DNA of 64,000 bases from Bradyrhizobium iriomotense. GTDB lineage: Bacteria; Pseudomonadota; Alphaproteobacteria; Rhizobiales; Xanthobacteraceae. Position 1 is the stretch's first letter; every line of letters begins with the position of its first letter. Positions 17,961 to 27,832 of the stretch are shown one piece after another. The notes beneath the pieces are model-generated. The model worked only from the letters and a program-made list of their open reading frames with translations. It searched no databases and had not been told where the DNA came from. The position numbers and the translations under genes were made by a program. The stretch lies in assembly GCF_030160715.1 (NCBI RefSeq), contig NZ_BSOW01000041.1, positions 1 through 64,000 of the forward strand, written 5' to 3'.

Positions 17961-19073
17961 ATGTCAAAAAGACAATTCCCAAACATCGATATCCTGCGTT
18001 TCTTTGCTGCTTGCCTTGTGATGTTTTATCATTTGGCGGTCTCATCCTGGGCGGCTGCCGGCGTTCAATCAGCTAACATACTAGGTGGGCGAGCGTCGTT
18101 CCCCGAATTGCTGCCCTATTTTTGGAGCGGCTTTGTTGGGGTAGAGATATTCTTCGTTATATCGGGTTTCGTAATCAGCTTTTCCGCCGAACGCTCGGAG
18201 GCATTTTCTTTTGCCCGAAGTCGAGTATTTCGATTGTATCCAGCGGCCTGGATCTGCTCCACGATTTCACTCGTTGCGCTGATATACGCAAACATCGCGC
18301 CCCCGGAATCCTATCTCAAACCCTATTTCCACTCCCTCCTGTTGTCGCCCAAATATCCTTGGATCGACAGTGTGTATTGGACGCTTGGGATTGAGATCAG
18401 TTTCTATGCGCTGATCTTCCTTGTCCTTGCGGTCGGTTTTTGGGAATTCAAAACGACCATCGCCTATGTTCTCGGATCGGTAAGCGCAGCGTATTGGATT
18501 TGCGGATATCTCGTCATGCCGCAGTTCCTGGCCAGTCACCTTTGGTCCCGTCCTCTTGAACTTTCGCTCGTCCCGTACGGATGTTACTTCGCACTGGGCA
18601 TGATGCTGTTTTTTCACGCGGCGAGAGGTTTGACGTCGAGGGAAAAGATCTTTTGTGGGGTGTTGGCGATTGGAGCGACGATCGAGATCATGTTCAAGGC
18701 CGAACACGCAAATCGGGTATTTCATTCGGCTCAATCGAATTGGGTGCCCGTTGCCATATTCGTGATCTTCGTTGCGCTCGCCGCTTCAGCTTTGACATGG
18801 CAGCCTGAACGAAAGCTTGCGACTTGCTTGCGACAACTCGGACTCGCAACCTATCCCTTATATCTCCTTCACGACAATGCAGGCACCGTATTGATGTCGT
18901 GGCTCTTGGACAACCTTACGGGGTATCGATTTCTTGCGCTCGCCGTCACTATGGTGGCTTGCATCGCGACGGCATTGCTGATTGCGCTGGTCCTTGAGCC
19001 GCCTATCAGAGGCTTTTTGGCGGCGCTCTGGCGACCACGGAAATCGCGGGGGGCAGTCATTCAGGATGGTTGA
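17961..19073 (+). CDS. Acyltransferase 3 family membrane protein
   Basis: The 370-residue protein is hydrophobic, with about ten membrane segments. It opens with IDILRFFAACLVMFYHLAV, the family signature with the conserved Arg and His. GVEIFFVISGFVISFS and ATYPLYLLHDNAG are further conserved regions. I chose ATG 17961 (MSKRQFPNID) because the longer frame from 17886 adds a poorly hydrophobic, cysteine-containing leader that runs into the relic. The likely role is O-acylation of a sugar in the repeat unit. Its 3' end overlaps the convergent polymerase gene by 13 bases. Confidence 0.88.
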   Translation: MSKRQFPNIDILRFFAACLVMFYHLAVSSWAAAGVQSANILGGRASFPELLPYFWSGFVGVEIFFVISGFVISFSAERSEAFSFARSRVFRLYPAAWICSTISLVALIYANIAPPESYLKPYFHSLLLSPKYPWIDSVYWTLGIEISFYALIFLVLAVGFWEFKTTIAYVLGSVSAAYWICGYLVMPQFLASHLWSRPLELSLVPYGCYFALGMMLFFHAARGLTSREKIFCGVLAIGATIEIMFKAEHANRVFHSAQSNWVPVAIFVIFVALAASALTWQPERKLATCLRQLGLATYPLYLLHDNAGTVLMSWLLDNLTGYRFLALAVTMVACIATALLIALVLEPPIRGFLAALWRPRKSRGAVIQDG

Positions 19074-20389
19074 AGAGGTGTGCCCGCGGAGCCCGCAGCG
19101 GCGGGTGTAGTTCGTCTGGAGCTACGGTCGTTCTGCCCAAAGCTTCGCGGTGAAGACGGTACCAAAGTCAAAAGCCAAATCATCAGAGCTGAGCTTGGTT
19201 TGAGAACCAACGGGAAGATAACCCAGCTAAAGAAGTAAAAGTGACTTATGTCGACCCGCAGAGCGCTCGAGTAGAGTCTCGTGATCACGATCGCGGAGAC
19301 CAAGATCAAGCCCGCCAAACCATACTCGTAGGTGAGCTTCGCCCAAGTTGGATCGCTTACCTCGTAGCCAAATCTGTTGAGGTTAACGTCTCGAATAAAG
19401 CTTCCCGCGCCGTTACCCAGCCAAATCGTCCATACATCTCGATCAAAGCTTATCCTGATCATCTCCCAGGGAGCGACAAATCTGGCGTAACCACTCGTAT
19501 TCTGCGTATTGAGTTCAGAGAGACGACTGAACCAGCGATCCAGGCCGGGAATCTGGAGGTTGGCGAGGGTGTAAAGAAGCAGGAGTGCACCTAGCGCAGA
19601 AATCACAAAGACAGGAATTCGGCTGATAGACCTCGGCAGCAGCAAACCAAGAGCCAACACTGTTAGCCCAGAGCCTGAGAACGAGACTACAAGCCCCATA
19701 GAAAGCAGAGCAAGAACGGTTGGCCTTATGCCTTGGCGGTATTCGATGAGCAGGGCCAAAGCCATGACGGTGGATAGCTCCGCCGCCTCGCGCAGGAAGA
19801 AGCCGTTCGCCTTTGTGATTCCGCCTTCTTCACGAAGAAAGGTGAAAGTTCCCGCCCCGCGGATCTCTTTTGGGAGAACGAAATAAATGTTCGTGAAAAT
19901 GTCCAGCTTGGCTACGTTGACGACGACAAACTGAACAACCGCGATAACTGCAATAACGGTTGCCGCCGTCACGTACGCCTTCAGAATGTAGTCTTGAATG
20001 GATCTGAGATCTGCCGTCCGACGTAGACGGAACACGAAGGGCGTGTAAGCGACAACCACCAGGAGCAAAGAGCTGAGAGAAGTCTCTGAGGCCGAGAAAG
20101 GCCTTCGCAAAATCGCTAGCGCGACGGTGCAGGTCAGCAAGTACAGCGTGGGAACGCTGAGCGCCGCGTTCCCGGAAGCCACAAGGTAGAACGTAAAAAA
20201 TGTATAGCAGAGGAGGTCAGAGGCAACGGGAAACTCGCCGATATTGTAAGCTATCTGATTGAAAAACAAAATTGAGGCAATTGAGGACCAGACGGCGAAC
20301 TTTCCAGTTGGGGTAAGCTCAACATCCGAGCCAAATTGCGCGCTCGGCGATGTATCGGACCCAATTGCGGGGGATGTTGGAGGATTCAT
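19061..20389 (-). CDS. Wzy-type O-antigen/exopolysaccharide polymerase
   Basis: The 442-residue protein has about eleven or twelve membrane segments and a periplasmic loop with ISFDRDVWTIWLGNGAGSF. A region reading DPTWAKLTYEYGLAG follows. This is the pattern of exopolysaccharide polymerases. ATG at 20389 (MNPPTSPAIG) is preferred over a GTG 39 bases upstream. In Wzx/Wzy systems this protein joins lipid-linked repeat units in the periplasm, with chain length set by a Wzc-type protein such as the one at 2476-4890. A relic of a paralogue lies at 17690-17885. Confidence 0.8.
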   Translation of the reverse strand: MNPPTSPAIGSDTSPSAQFGSDVELTPTGKFAVWSSIASILFFNQIAYNIGEFPVASDLLCYTFFTFYLVASGNAALSVPTLYLLTCTVALAILRRPFSASETSLSSLLLVVVAYTPFVFRLRRTADLRSIQDYILKAYVTAATVIAVIAVVQFVVVNVAKLDIFTNIYFVLPKEIRGAGTFTFLREEGGITKANGFFLREAAELSTVMALALLIEYRQGIRPTVLALLSMGLVVSFSGSGLTVLALGLLLPRSISRIPVFVISALGALLLLYTLANLQIPGLDRWFSRLSELNTQNTSGYARFVAPWEMIRISFDRDVWTIWLGNGAGSFIRDVNLNRFGYEVSDPTWAKLTYEYGLAGLILVSAIVITRLYSSALRVDISHFYFFSWVIFPLVLKPSSALMIWLLTLVPSSPRSFGQNDRSSRRTTPAAAGSAGTPLQPS

Positions 20390-20472
20390 GTGCGGTCCAA
20401 TCGATGAGCAGCGTACGGCCAACCGCACCGACGTTCAACCCAGCGGGCGGTCACTGTGGCGCCCCCTTGTAG

Positions 20473-21372
20473 TTAACCATGGCCGCTCATCTCCCGCAGA
20501 AGCGGCATGTATTGCGAGTGGAGACGCTTCAGCGTCCGACGTGTGCTGGGAACCAATTGCTTCAAGATCGAACCGATGCTCAGGGCCTCGCCTGAGAACC
20601 GCTGGTTCCATCCGTGAACCAGTGCGCGCACGACTGACTCTGGATAGACTCCCTTGAATTGCTTCGCGATCGGCTTTGAGCTCAGTATGTCGTGCAGATA
20701 GGAGCCTTCCGGCGGAAGAAGCTCCTTGTAGTAACCCATCTTGTCCCAGATGTTGTTATAGAGATGGATCGAGAATGCGTCCCGGCAAAGTTCTTGGCAC
20801 TCATCTCGGTACTCTGGCAGGAGGAATTTGTAGAACTCATCGTAGTGAAGCGGCATGAACAGGCTTGCAGGCTTGAACGATGAGCTTTGTTTTTTGAACG
20901 TCCTGGAATTGAAGGCCTGAAGGGTGCCGAATGGGACGTCCTGGTCCAGCACGCTTTCGCTGGCAGCGACTATTCGTCCCAATTCCCTTGACGAGGGATT
21001 GAGGTTGAGGATTGCGTTGCAGATGTTCGTTCCGTTCTCCGCGATGAGGAAGTTTTCACTGCTTTCAACCTCAAATGATTTCAGCATCATGACGTCCGAG
21101 TCGATCCAGCAGAGATGTTTTTTCAGGAACATCTTGTATCGGAAATAGTCGGAGAATTGTGCGATGTTGCGCCGGCCATCGGTAATGAAGCGATCGATGT
21201 AGGATTCATCCACGATCTCGTTGGCATCGCCCTGGACTATGCCGGAGGGCAGGCCGTCGAACGGCTTGTACGAATAGAGCACAACGCTGTGGCCAAACTC
21301 GGCAAACGAAAGGAGCGAGGCCTTTTCGTACGGAGAGAGCGGGCCGAGCCAAAAGGATCCAAAGGTGCTCAT
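20473..21372 (-). CDS. Glycosyltransferase, GT32/capsular-synthesis type
   Basis: The 299-residue protein opens with FGSFWLGPLSPYEKASLLSF, the start of capsular-polysaccharide glycosyltransferases related to TcdA/OCH1-like enzymes. The DxD site lies in CWIDSDVMMLKS near residue 95. The family is less uniform than GT2 and the donor cannot be predicted. It lies between the Wzy-type gene and a GT4 gene on the same strand. Confidence 0.8.
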   Translation of the reverse strand: MSTFGSFWLGPLSPYEKASLLSFAEFGHSVVLYSYKPFDGLPSGIVQGDANEIVDESYIDRFITDGRRNIAQFSDYFRYKMFLKKHLCWIDSDVMMLKSFEVESSENFLIAENGTNICNAILNLNPSSRELGRIVAASESVLDQDVPFGTLQAFNSRTFKKQSSSFKPASLFMPLHYDEFYKFLLPEYRDECQELCRDAFSIHLYNNIWDKMGYYKELLPPEGSYLHDILSSKPIAKQFKGVYPESVVRALVHGWNQRFSGEALSIGSILKQLVPSTRRTLKRLHSQYMPLLREMSGHG

Positions 21373-21482
21373 ATCCTGGTTTCCTGGGGAGGGATGCCGG
21401 TTAACGACGGACGAGCCATGCGCGTGACGGCATCGGCCGTCCGTCAGGCTCAGATTTGGGTGTCGCCGTCAAGACGGCACAT

Positions 21483-22652
21483 CTAGAGAAGTGCCCGGTG
21501 CATGCGCGCTGCGGAGCTTTCCAGGCCGAATCTGTCGGAAAACATTGCGAAAAGTCTGTCCTGGCTCTGATTCAGCAGATCCAGATTGTCAATATTCTCG
21601 ACTATTTTTTTGCCTAGTCCTGTCACGCCTTCTGCCAGAAACATGGCGGACTGCTCCTCTTCGGTAGTGCCGGCAATGGCGTTTTTCAGGCCGAAGATGG
21701 GCAATCTTGCAAATGCATAGTCCAGCATCTTCAATTTGAAGCCCCCACCGAAGAGCTCAGGCACGAGCCCGGCCCGGCACCGGCTGGCGATCTCGGAGAC
21801 GTCCGGCAGGCGCCCATGAAACACCAGGTGCGGTTTCAACGACACATACCGGTCGCGAAGCGGCTCGGGGACGCTGCCGACAACATTGAGCGATATTCCG
21901 TTGAGCTTGAATTGCGACAGGAGGCTGTCGATCAGGATATCGAGGTTTCTCTGCTTGGCGACCCAATCGAAGGATCCAAGAAGGAGCAGGGCTCGCGGCG
22001 TATCCGATGTCAGGGAGCGCGGGGGAGTAGCCTGACCAAAGAAGACCGGCGGGAGCACGTATGTCCTTTTGACCGAGCGGCCGAAGTAGGATGCGTCCTC
22101 GTCGGTGATGCAAATCACCGCGTCGGCGATTTGCAGAATCTTGTCTTCCTGGTTTCGGTATTTTCTTGCGTCGTATCCCATGAGCAGGCGACGCGCCGGA
22201 CTGTCAAAATTCCGGGCAATCTCGCGTCGAATGAGTCCTTCGGCGTTGTGCGCGACATAACAGATTGTCGCGGACTGCCGACGGCTCAAGATGATGTCGA
22301 GGAATCCCGAAGAGTATGCATGGTCGATCACAATCCAGTCCCAGGGCCGGTCTAGCAGCTCGAGTAACTTCGCTCTGAGATCGGGAGTTGCCAGAAAGTA
22401 TGCGTCCTTCGGTAGTGCCGAGATCAGGCTGAGCGCTGCGGAGACTTGTGAGGGGGGCGTGTCCACACAGTTGATCTGTGGCAGACCGAGAAAGGGCTTT
22501 TCGATGGCCCGCTCGCTTCTCCTCGATCCGACGACCGTAACCTCGGCCTCATTCGTCAGAGCAAGCGATTTGATGAGTCCAGCAGAGTAGAGGGCGTCGC
22601 CGCTGAAGAGCGGGGTTGGCAGGCGGCCGGAGATCCACAAGATCCGTTTCAA
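21483..22652 (-). CDS. Family 4 glycosyltransferase
   Basis: The 389-residue protein has a GT-B fold. The N-terminal domain begins ILWISGRLPTPLFSGDALYS. The C-terminal domain has LLLGSFDW and VFHGRLPDVSEI, and then FGGGFKLKMLDYAFARLP, the region that corresponds to the donor-binding E-x7-E segment of GT4 enzymes. It is one of three GT4 genes here. It probably adds one sugar of the repeat unit at the cytoplasmic face. The sugar is unknown. Confidence 0.88.
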   Translation of the reverse strand: MKRILWISGRLPTPLFSGDALYSAGLIKSLALTNEAEVTVVGSRRSERAIEKPFLGLPQINCVDTPPSQVSAALSLISALPKDAYFLATPDLRAKLLELLDRPWDWIVIDHAYSSGFLDIILSRRQSATICYVAHNAEGLIRREIARNFDSPARRLLMGYDARKYRNQEDKILQIADAVICITDEDASYFGRSVKRTYVLPPVFFGQATPPRSLTSDTPRALLLLGSFDWVAKQRNLDILIDSLLSQFKLNGISLNVVGSVPEPLRDRYVSLKPHLVFHGRLPDVSEIASRCRAGLVPELFGGGFKLKMLDYAFARLPIFGLKNAIAGTTEEEQSAMFLAEGVTGLGKKIVENIDNLDLLNQSQDRLFAMFSDRFGLESSAARMHRALL

Positions 22653-22751
22653 GCGTTCAAGCTCCCACCCCAGTCGAACGAGCCACGCTCGTTACCTGCC
22701 GAGGACATTTCACCCGACCGCTCGGGCCGCAGCTATCGCAAGATTGAAATT

Positions 22752-24089
22752 TCAACGCTGTACGTCCACGCGCAGGAGCTGGCAGCTCCGAGCCTTGACG
22801 GGTTGCGGCATGTCGGTCGAGCAGGTGGCCGGCGCGGGCTGTGTCTGCTTGGCGCCTTTCGCGTCAACCGACTCGGCAATGAGGGTTGCGTCGAGCCGGA
22901 AGCGGCCGGGCCGCTGCAGGGCCGGCAGCGATACGTCGACGGCAGCCGTGCCATCGGGTCGTTTGGTGATCGATGCAAGATCAAGCCTCTGGCTTGCAGA
23001 CGTCACTACTGCGCCCGTCGCTTCATCCATGAGGGACACGCGTAGCGTTCGCTCCGACGGATACTGCTCTGGAAACTTGATCGGCACAGTCAGGTCCAGC
23101 CGATTGCCGGTCATCGGCAGTGCCACGGCGCCAGAGTTTGCGCGGGCGTCCCCGACGTGGTCCATCCTCAGGAACGCCGGCTTGGGCATGTCATTTGGAG
23201 CGTCGGCGTAGCCGAACTCTTGCGGATCCGGCGTCATTTCGCTTGGCCCGCACTGCCGCTTGCCCTTGTCGGACGAGGTGAATTGACACACGCGAATGTA
23301 GTCCACCCTGAATTTCTGAGGGAAAGCGCTCTCGTCAATGCCGTGGCGGCCAGCCCAGCCGCCACCGACCGCGAAATTGAAATCGATGTGAGCGGGTGGG
23401 CCCAGCTGGCCGTCTCTCCGAAGCCACTGATACGTTTTTGTGTAGATTCGACGGCCATCCCAGAACAAGGTGACCCGATCCGGTTGCCAGGCCATGCCGG
23501 CAACATGCCAACCTTCGTTGAGGTTCTCCTTGCCCATCATTTCGGCAAATTTCGTCTGAAACGAAGGGTCCGTGAACACGTAATCGCCACGTCCTGCAGC
23601 ATTGGAGTGCAGCATGTTCGGCTTATCTTCCACGCCGTTTATGACGTACTCAAAAATGTCGATTTCTGGAGGGTGCCAAGTTCGTCCGTCCTGATCGTAG
23701 TCGGCTTCAAGCCAGAATGCAGGCCAGATGCCCTTGCCGGACGGGAGAAACACACGGGCTTCATAGTAACCATAGTAGAAGGTCCGATGGCTGCGGATCA
23801 GCCCCGAGTCGAACAAGTTTGCTCCCGGCTTCTTTTCGGCGGTCAGATCCAAAACGCCATCGGAGAGCGTGATTTGGCTATCGCGGTAGCGCTGGATCTC
23901 GTCATTGAAGTGGTCCAGTGTTTCATTGCTGTAGATGAAACGTGTGGCCCATTTGTTCCGATCCAGCTGATTGCCATTAAATTCGTCTGAGAAAACCAGC
24001 TCCCATCCACCGGATTTCGCGGGTGCTACAGGCAAGATTGTCAGGATTACTGTTGCGGCAGAGAGAAAATTTACCAAGCGCTGGTGCAT
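22752..24089 (-). CDS. Secreted family 16 glycoside hydrolase
   Basis: The 445-residue protein has a signal peptide (MHQRLVNFLSAATVILTIL, cleavage near APAKS). A GH16 domain spans about 28-280 and carries the catalytic motif EIDIFE with Glu142, Asp144 and Glu147. GYYEARVFLPSGKGIWPAFW precedes it, as in beta-glucanases and ExoK-type enzymes. The C-terminal 160 residues form an extra beta-rich domain I cannot name. ExoK-like proteins trim nascent exopolysaccharide and set its molecular weight, and the same role is likely here. It is divergent from the GT2 gene at 24301. Confidence 0.93.
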   Translation of the reverse strand: MHQRLVNFLSAATVILTILPVAPAKSGGWELVFSDEFNGNQLDRNKWATRFIYSNETLDHFNDEIQRYRDSQITLSDGVLDLTAEKKPGANLFDSGLIRSHRTFYYGYYEARVFLPSGKGIWPAFWLEADYDQDGRTWHPPEIDIFEYVINGVEDKPNMLHSNAAGRGDYVFTDPSFQTKFAEMMGKENLNEGWHVAGMAWQPDRVTLFWDGRRIYTKTYQWLRRDGQLGPPAHIDFNFAVGGGWAGRHGIDESAFPQKFRVDYIRVCQFTSSDKGKRQCGPSEMTPDPQEFGYADAPNDMPKPAFLRMDHVGDARANSGAVALPMTGNRLDLTVPIKFPEQYPSERTLRVSLMDEATGAVVTSASQRLDLASITKRPDGTAAVDVSLPALQRPGRFRLDATLIAESVDAKGAKQTQPAPATCSTDMPQPVKARSCQLLRVDVQR

Positions 24090-24300
24090 GCTCGACGGCC
24101 CTCGTTTGTAAACTGTATCTCAAACTGGTAGTGAAAGAACAATCGATTTCTCGTAAGCTGAAACCGTGATTGGAGCCTGTTCGGACTGTGGATCTGCTCG
24201 GGCCGAAATGTGAACGCCGCCGTTACTCCGGCTTCAACTTTGCGACTTGGTACCGGTCGCCGATCGCTGACATTCACTCTCCACCGCGAGGTGTATCTCT

Positions 24301-25173
24301 GTGAACCTGAACGATTCAATGACGGTTTCGGTCGTGATACCGGCCTATAACCGCGCCGACAGGCTGGAAGGAGCTATTCGAAGTGCGCTCGCTCAGAACC
24401 CGAGGCCTCTCGAGATTATCATCGTAGATGATGGCTCTACCGATTTGCCGGACACGACTTGGCTCACGGACATCGATCCATGCATTCGCATTATCCGCCA
24501 CGAACGCAATCGCGGAGGCAATGTAGCTCGCAATACGGGGATTGATGCAGCCCGCGGCGACCTGGTCGCCTTTCTTGATGCCGATGATCGATGGTTTCCC
24601 AACAAACTGGCGATACAGCTGTCTCAGATTGGAGCTCGAACTTCCGGAAACTACTTTGTTTGCGCAAATGCATTGTTTGACGGAGGAGGTTGGGACGGTA
24701 GACCGACAAACGGTCGTCCGCCTCACGAGGGAGAGGATATCAGCAGGTACTTCCTGGTTCACTGCTACGGATTTCTGTCTTCGACTCTGCTGATGCCAAC
24801 TCAGCTTGCGAAAGCTGTGCGGTTTGATGAGAGACTGAAGAAGCACCAAGATCAGGATTTTGGACTCCGTCTCGTAAGGGGGGGCGCTGAATTTCTTTAT
24901 TGGCACGAACCTCTGGCCGCGTGGTGGAGCGAGGAAGATCCCACGCGGGTCACACGACTGAAGTCGGTCGAGCCAACACTGACGTGGCTTCGGATCGCGG
25001 GTAATTTGATGGCTTCGGATGCGGCGGCCGCCCTCTATTTTCGGGAGGCGTTTCGACGGCACTTGAAGGGCGAACCCCTGTCGGCTCTTGCGCTCGCACT
25101 AAAGTTTGGCCTCAGAGATCGCCACTCCATGTCCTGGATATTGAAGCGAATACCGAAACTGGTGCGTAGCTAG
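24301..25173 (+). CDS. Family 2 glycosyltransferase
   Basis: The 290-residue protein has TVSVVIPAYNRADRLEGAI, IIVDDGSTD and FLDADDRWFP (DxD site), all as in GT2. The start is taken as GTG 24301, preceded by a GAGG element. ATG at 24319 (MTVSVVIP) is also possible and would remove six residues. It is the first plus-strand gene of the flippase segment and is divergent from the GH16 gene. Confidence 0.9.
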   Translation: MNLNDSMTVSVVIPAYNRADRLEGAIRSALAQNPRPLEIIIVDDGSTDLPDTTWLTDIDPCIRIIRHERNRGGNVARNTGIDAARGDLVAFLDADDRWFPNKLAIQLSQIGARTSGNYFVCANALFDGGGWDGRPTNGRPPHEGEDISRYFLVHCYGFLSSTLLMPTQLAKAVRFDERLKKHQDQDFGLRLVRGGAEFLYWHEPLAAWWSEEDPTRVTRLKSVEPTLTWLRIAGNLMASDAAAALYFREAFRRHLKGEPLSALALALKFGLRDRHSMSWILKRIPKLVRS

Positions 25174-25537
25174 CGCCTCTCCAACTGCTCCACGCAAAGC
25201 CCAGCAGAAACGCGGGTGCTTGTTTGAAGTAGACCCCGTGGACGGCTTCCGGGTCGCATCCGATCTGTCACACGCGCTTCATATCGCGGCGGCCAGTGCC
25301 TAGGGCGGCCGGGTTTTCAGGAGCCGACCGACGCTGGAGTCTGCGTGGCAATGGCAACAATCGCTGCCGCTTGCGCCCGCGGCCAATCCTCGTAGATGTT
25401 GCGGCACAGGAACGGCGCGCATCACAGGCGCCTAGTGCGCGTAGCAGGTATTCTCGCGTCTGGGGTATTCGCGTCGATGAAGGGGCGTGGTACTGAGGCC
25501 CGCTCTTCGTAATCAGTCTCTCCCATAGTTAGGCGCG
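25174..25537. other. Gene-free stretch between GT2 and flippase genes
   Basis: These 364 bases hold no frame with a recognisable protein. Short open frames on the plus strand are Arg/Ser/Pro-rich, as expected of non-coding GC-rich DNA. The composition looks like former coding sequence, but I could not match it to any gene in the window. The flippase promoter may lie near the right end. Confidence 0.5.
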
Positions 25538-26983
25538 ATGTCCAGAAAGCAAGGTTCTGCACTTTCCAATGTTCAGTGGAGCGCGGTGTCCCAGATCGGG
25601 CGCGCCGGGATTCAGCTAATCGGCGTCACGGTTCTGGCTCGACTGTTGCCGACGTCGGACTTTGGCTTGTTGGCCATGGCAACGATCGTCACCAACTTCG
25701 CGACAATCTTTCGCGACATGGGAATGTCGGCTGCCATCATTCAGAGAGAGCAGTTGACCGACAAGCTTCTGGGCACCGTCTTTTGGTGCAACATGATTTT
25801 CGGTTCCGCAGTAGGCGGCATCATTGCGGCGACATCGCCTCTTGTAGCGGCGGTTTTTCACGACCCTGCAGTGCAGCCGCTGTTGGTTATCTTGTCCCTG
25901 GCTTTCCCGATAGGAGCTTCGGGCGCGCCACACCTGGCGCTGCTCGAGCGGAGCAGTCGTTTCAAGTCCGTTGCGATCATTGAAGTGTCTTCGTCGACTT
26001 GCGGAGCTGTTGTGGCGATAGCGGCCGCCATTTTCGGGGTCGGCGCGATCAGCCTCGTGATTCAGACGCTGATAGGAACGATCCTTTCCACGGTGCTGTT
26101 TTGGCTGGTTTCGGGATGGAGGCCACGCGCGCAATGGAGCAAGGCGGAGATTGTTGACGTTCTTGGCTTCAGCGGCAATCTCGTCGCCTTCAACGTCATC
26201 AACTATTTCTCGCGTAATGCCGATGGAATTCTGATCGGTAGATACCTCGGACCGGTGCAGCTTGGGTACTACACCATTGCGTACCGGATCATGCTGTTCC
26301 CGCTCCAAAACCTGACGTTCGTCCTGACACGAGCCTTCCTGCCGATCTTCAGCGGGCACCAGCAAAATACTGCGTTGATCGGTCGGCAGTATCTTAGATT
26401 GTTGCAGTTCATTTTCGTTATCACCGCTCCGCTCATGTTGGGGCTTTGGTCCGTCCGCGAGCCGTTCGTCGTCGTCGTGTTGGGTGAGAAGTGGCGGGCT
26501 GCATCCGATATCGTCGCCTGGCTGGCGCCGACGGGCCTCTTGCAGTCCATCGTGTCGACGACCGGTACAGTGTTGATTGCGACTGGAAAGACGCGATTGA
26601 TGCGAAATCTCGGGTTCGTATGTTCGCTCGTCTTCGTGACAAGCTTCGTATTGGGACTGTCGCAGGGTGCCACAGGTGTCGCCAGGGCGTATTTCTTTGC
26701 CAATCTTCTGACGTCTGTGATTTACCTTCACTACACCGTGATCCAGGTCAATCTGCGACTCTCTGACGTCGCGGTCAGCCTGTGTCGGCCTTTGCTGGCA
26801 GCGATTGTGATGGTGGCCCTGATCATCTGGATTGAGAACTTCATTTTGCCAGGATCATGGCATCAGATCGTGCAGCTTGCGTCGCTTGTTGTGGTCGGCA
26901 CAGCGATCTACGCTGCCACCATGATTCTAGCTGCTCGCGATATCGTTGTGGATATGAGGGCCGCGGTACTCAAGAAGGCCTGA
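25538..26983 (+). CDS. Wzx-type polysaccharide flippase (MOP superfamily)
   Basis: The 481-residue protein has 12-14 membrane segments. The N-terminal region QWSAVSQIGRAGIQLIGVTV and ARLLPTSDFGLLAMATI are typical of the Wzx/ExoT branch of MOP exporters. LGPVQLGYYTIAYRIMLFPL is a second conserved stretch. It moves undecaprenyl-linked repeat units to the periplasmic face for the Wzy polymerase. About 115 bases of its 3' end are duplicated at 29951-30066. Confidence 0.92.
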   Translation: MSRKQGSALSNVQWSAVSQIGRAGIQLIGVTVLARLLPTSDFGLLAMATIVTNFATIFRDMGMSAAIIQREQLTDKLLGTVFWCNMIFGSAVGGIIAATSPLVAAVFHDPAVQPLLVILSLAFPIGASGAPHLALLERSSRFKSVAIIEVSSSTCGAVVAIAAAIFGVGAISLVIQTLIGTILSTVLFWLVSGWRPRAQWSKAEIVDVLGFSGNLVAFNVINYFSRNADGILIGRYLGPVQLGYYTIAYRIMLFPLQNLTFVLTRAFLPIFSGHQQNTALIGRQYLRLLQFIFVITAPLMLGLWSVREPFVVVVLGEKWRAASDIVAWLAPTGLLQSIVSTTGTVLIATGKTRLMRNLGFVCSLVFVTSFVLGLSQGATGVARAYFFANLLTSVIYLHYTVIQVNLRLSDVAVSLCRPLLAAIVMVALIIWIENFILPGSWHQIVQLASLVVVGTAIYAATMILAARDIVVDMRAAVLKKA

Positions 26984-27043
26984 GTACTCGTTAAGGGAGC
27001 GTATCGAACTGAGGGCGCATCTCTGAACGACGCAGGTGACGAA

Positions 27044-27787
27044 TTGCGTGATGCCGAGAATTGGAAAGAGACCAAGTACGTTCTACGAGGCGGGCAACTC
27101 TTAAGTTCCGAGAACCCTGCTGAAGTTAGCGTTGGCTCGAGACTCATAGCCAATCTTGTCGCAACAAGGTATTTTGACGCTTTGGGGTTGCACGCTTCCG
27201 GGCGATTGCTCGATCTGGGCTGTGGCAAAGTTCCACTTTATGGAACGTACAGGAGCCGGGTCAACGAAGTTACGTGCGTGGACTGGGGTAACAGCCTGCA
27301 CGACACACCGCACCTAGACAAGGAGGCAGATCTCACAAAACCTATCGATCTTCCCGACCAATCGTTCGACACAATAGTACTATCGGACGTTCTTGAGCAT
27401 ATTCCGGCGCCACTCAATCTCTGTCGGGAGATATTTCGACTGTTGGCGCCAAACGGCAAACTGATCATGAACGTGCCCTTCTACTATCCGCTGCATGAAA
27501 TTCCGCATGACTTCTATCGATATACCGAATTTGCCTTGCGCCATTTTATGGCGGATTCTGGCATGCAGATTCTTTGTCTGGAGCCGATTGGGGGTGCGGT
27601 GGAGATCCTATTCGATATTACTTCCAAGAATATCATGAGGCTGCCGCTTGGCGGGATCCCCGCTGCTCGAAGCGTGCAAGCCGTCGCTTGGTGGTTCACA
27701 AGGACTCGACTGGGTGAAAAATTGGCTAAGAAAACCTCTAGCCAATTTCCGCTAGGCTATTTCATGGTTGCCCAGCGGCCAAGTTGA
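27044..27787 (+). CDS. Class I SAM-dependent methyltransferase
   Basis: The 247-residue protein has the SAM-binding glycine motif RLLDLGCGKVPLYG, then FDTIVLSDVLEHI as motif II/III and LAPNGKLIMNVPF, the pattern of Methyltransf_11-type enzymes. The start at 27044 is TTG, since no ATG or GTG in frame precedes the domain. The gene follows the flippase by 60 bases. O-methylation of a sugar or of the chain end is likely, and the acceptor is unknown. Confidence 0.85.
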   Translation: MRDAENWKETKYVLRGGQLLSSENPAEVSVGSRLIANLVATRYFDALGLHASGRLLDLGCGKVPLYGTYRSRVNEVTCVDWGNSLHDTPHLDKEADLTKPIDLPDQSFDTIVLSDVLEHIPAPLNLCREIFRLLAPNGKLIMNVPFYYPLHEIPHDFYRYTEFALRHFMADSGMQILCLEPIGGAVEILFDITSKNIMRLPLGGIPAARSVQAVAWWFTRTRLGEKLAKKTSSQFPLGYFMVAQRPS

Positions 27788-27832
27788 TTGGCGCATTTGC
27801 CGTTGGTCGGTCAGCTCCGGCTTATCGGCTCT

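Noticed and set aside
25616..26731. A 371-codon open frame antisense to the flippase gene
   Set aside because: The translation is Arg/Gln/Asp-rich with no motif, while the plus strand is an unmistakable Wzx protein.
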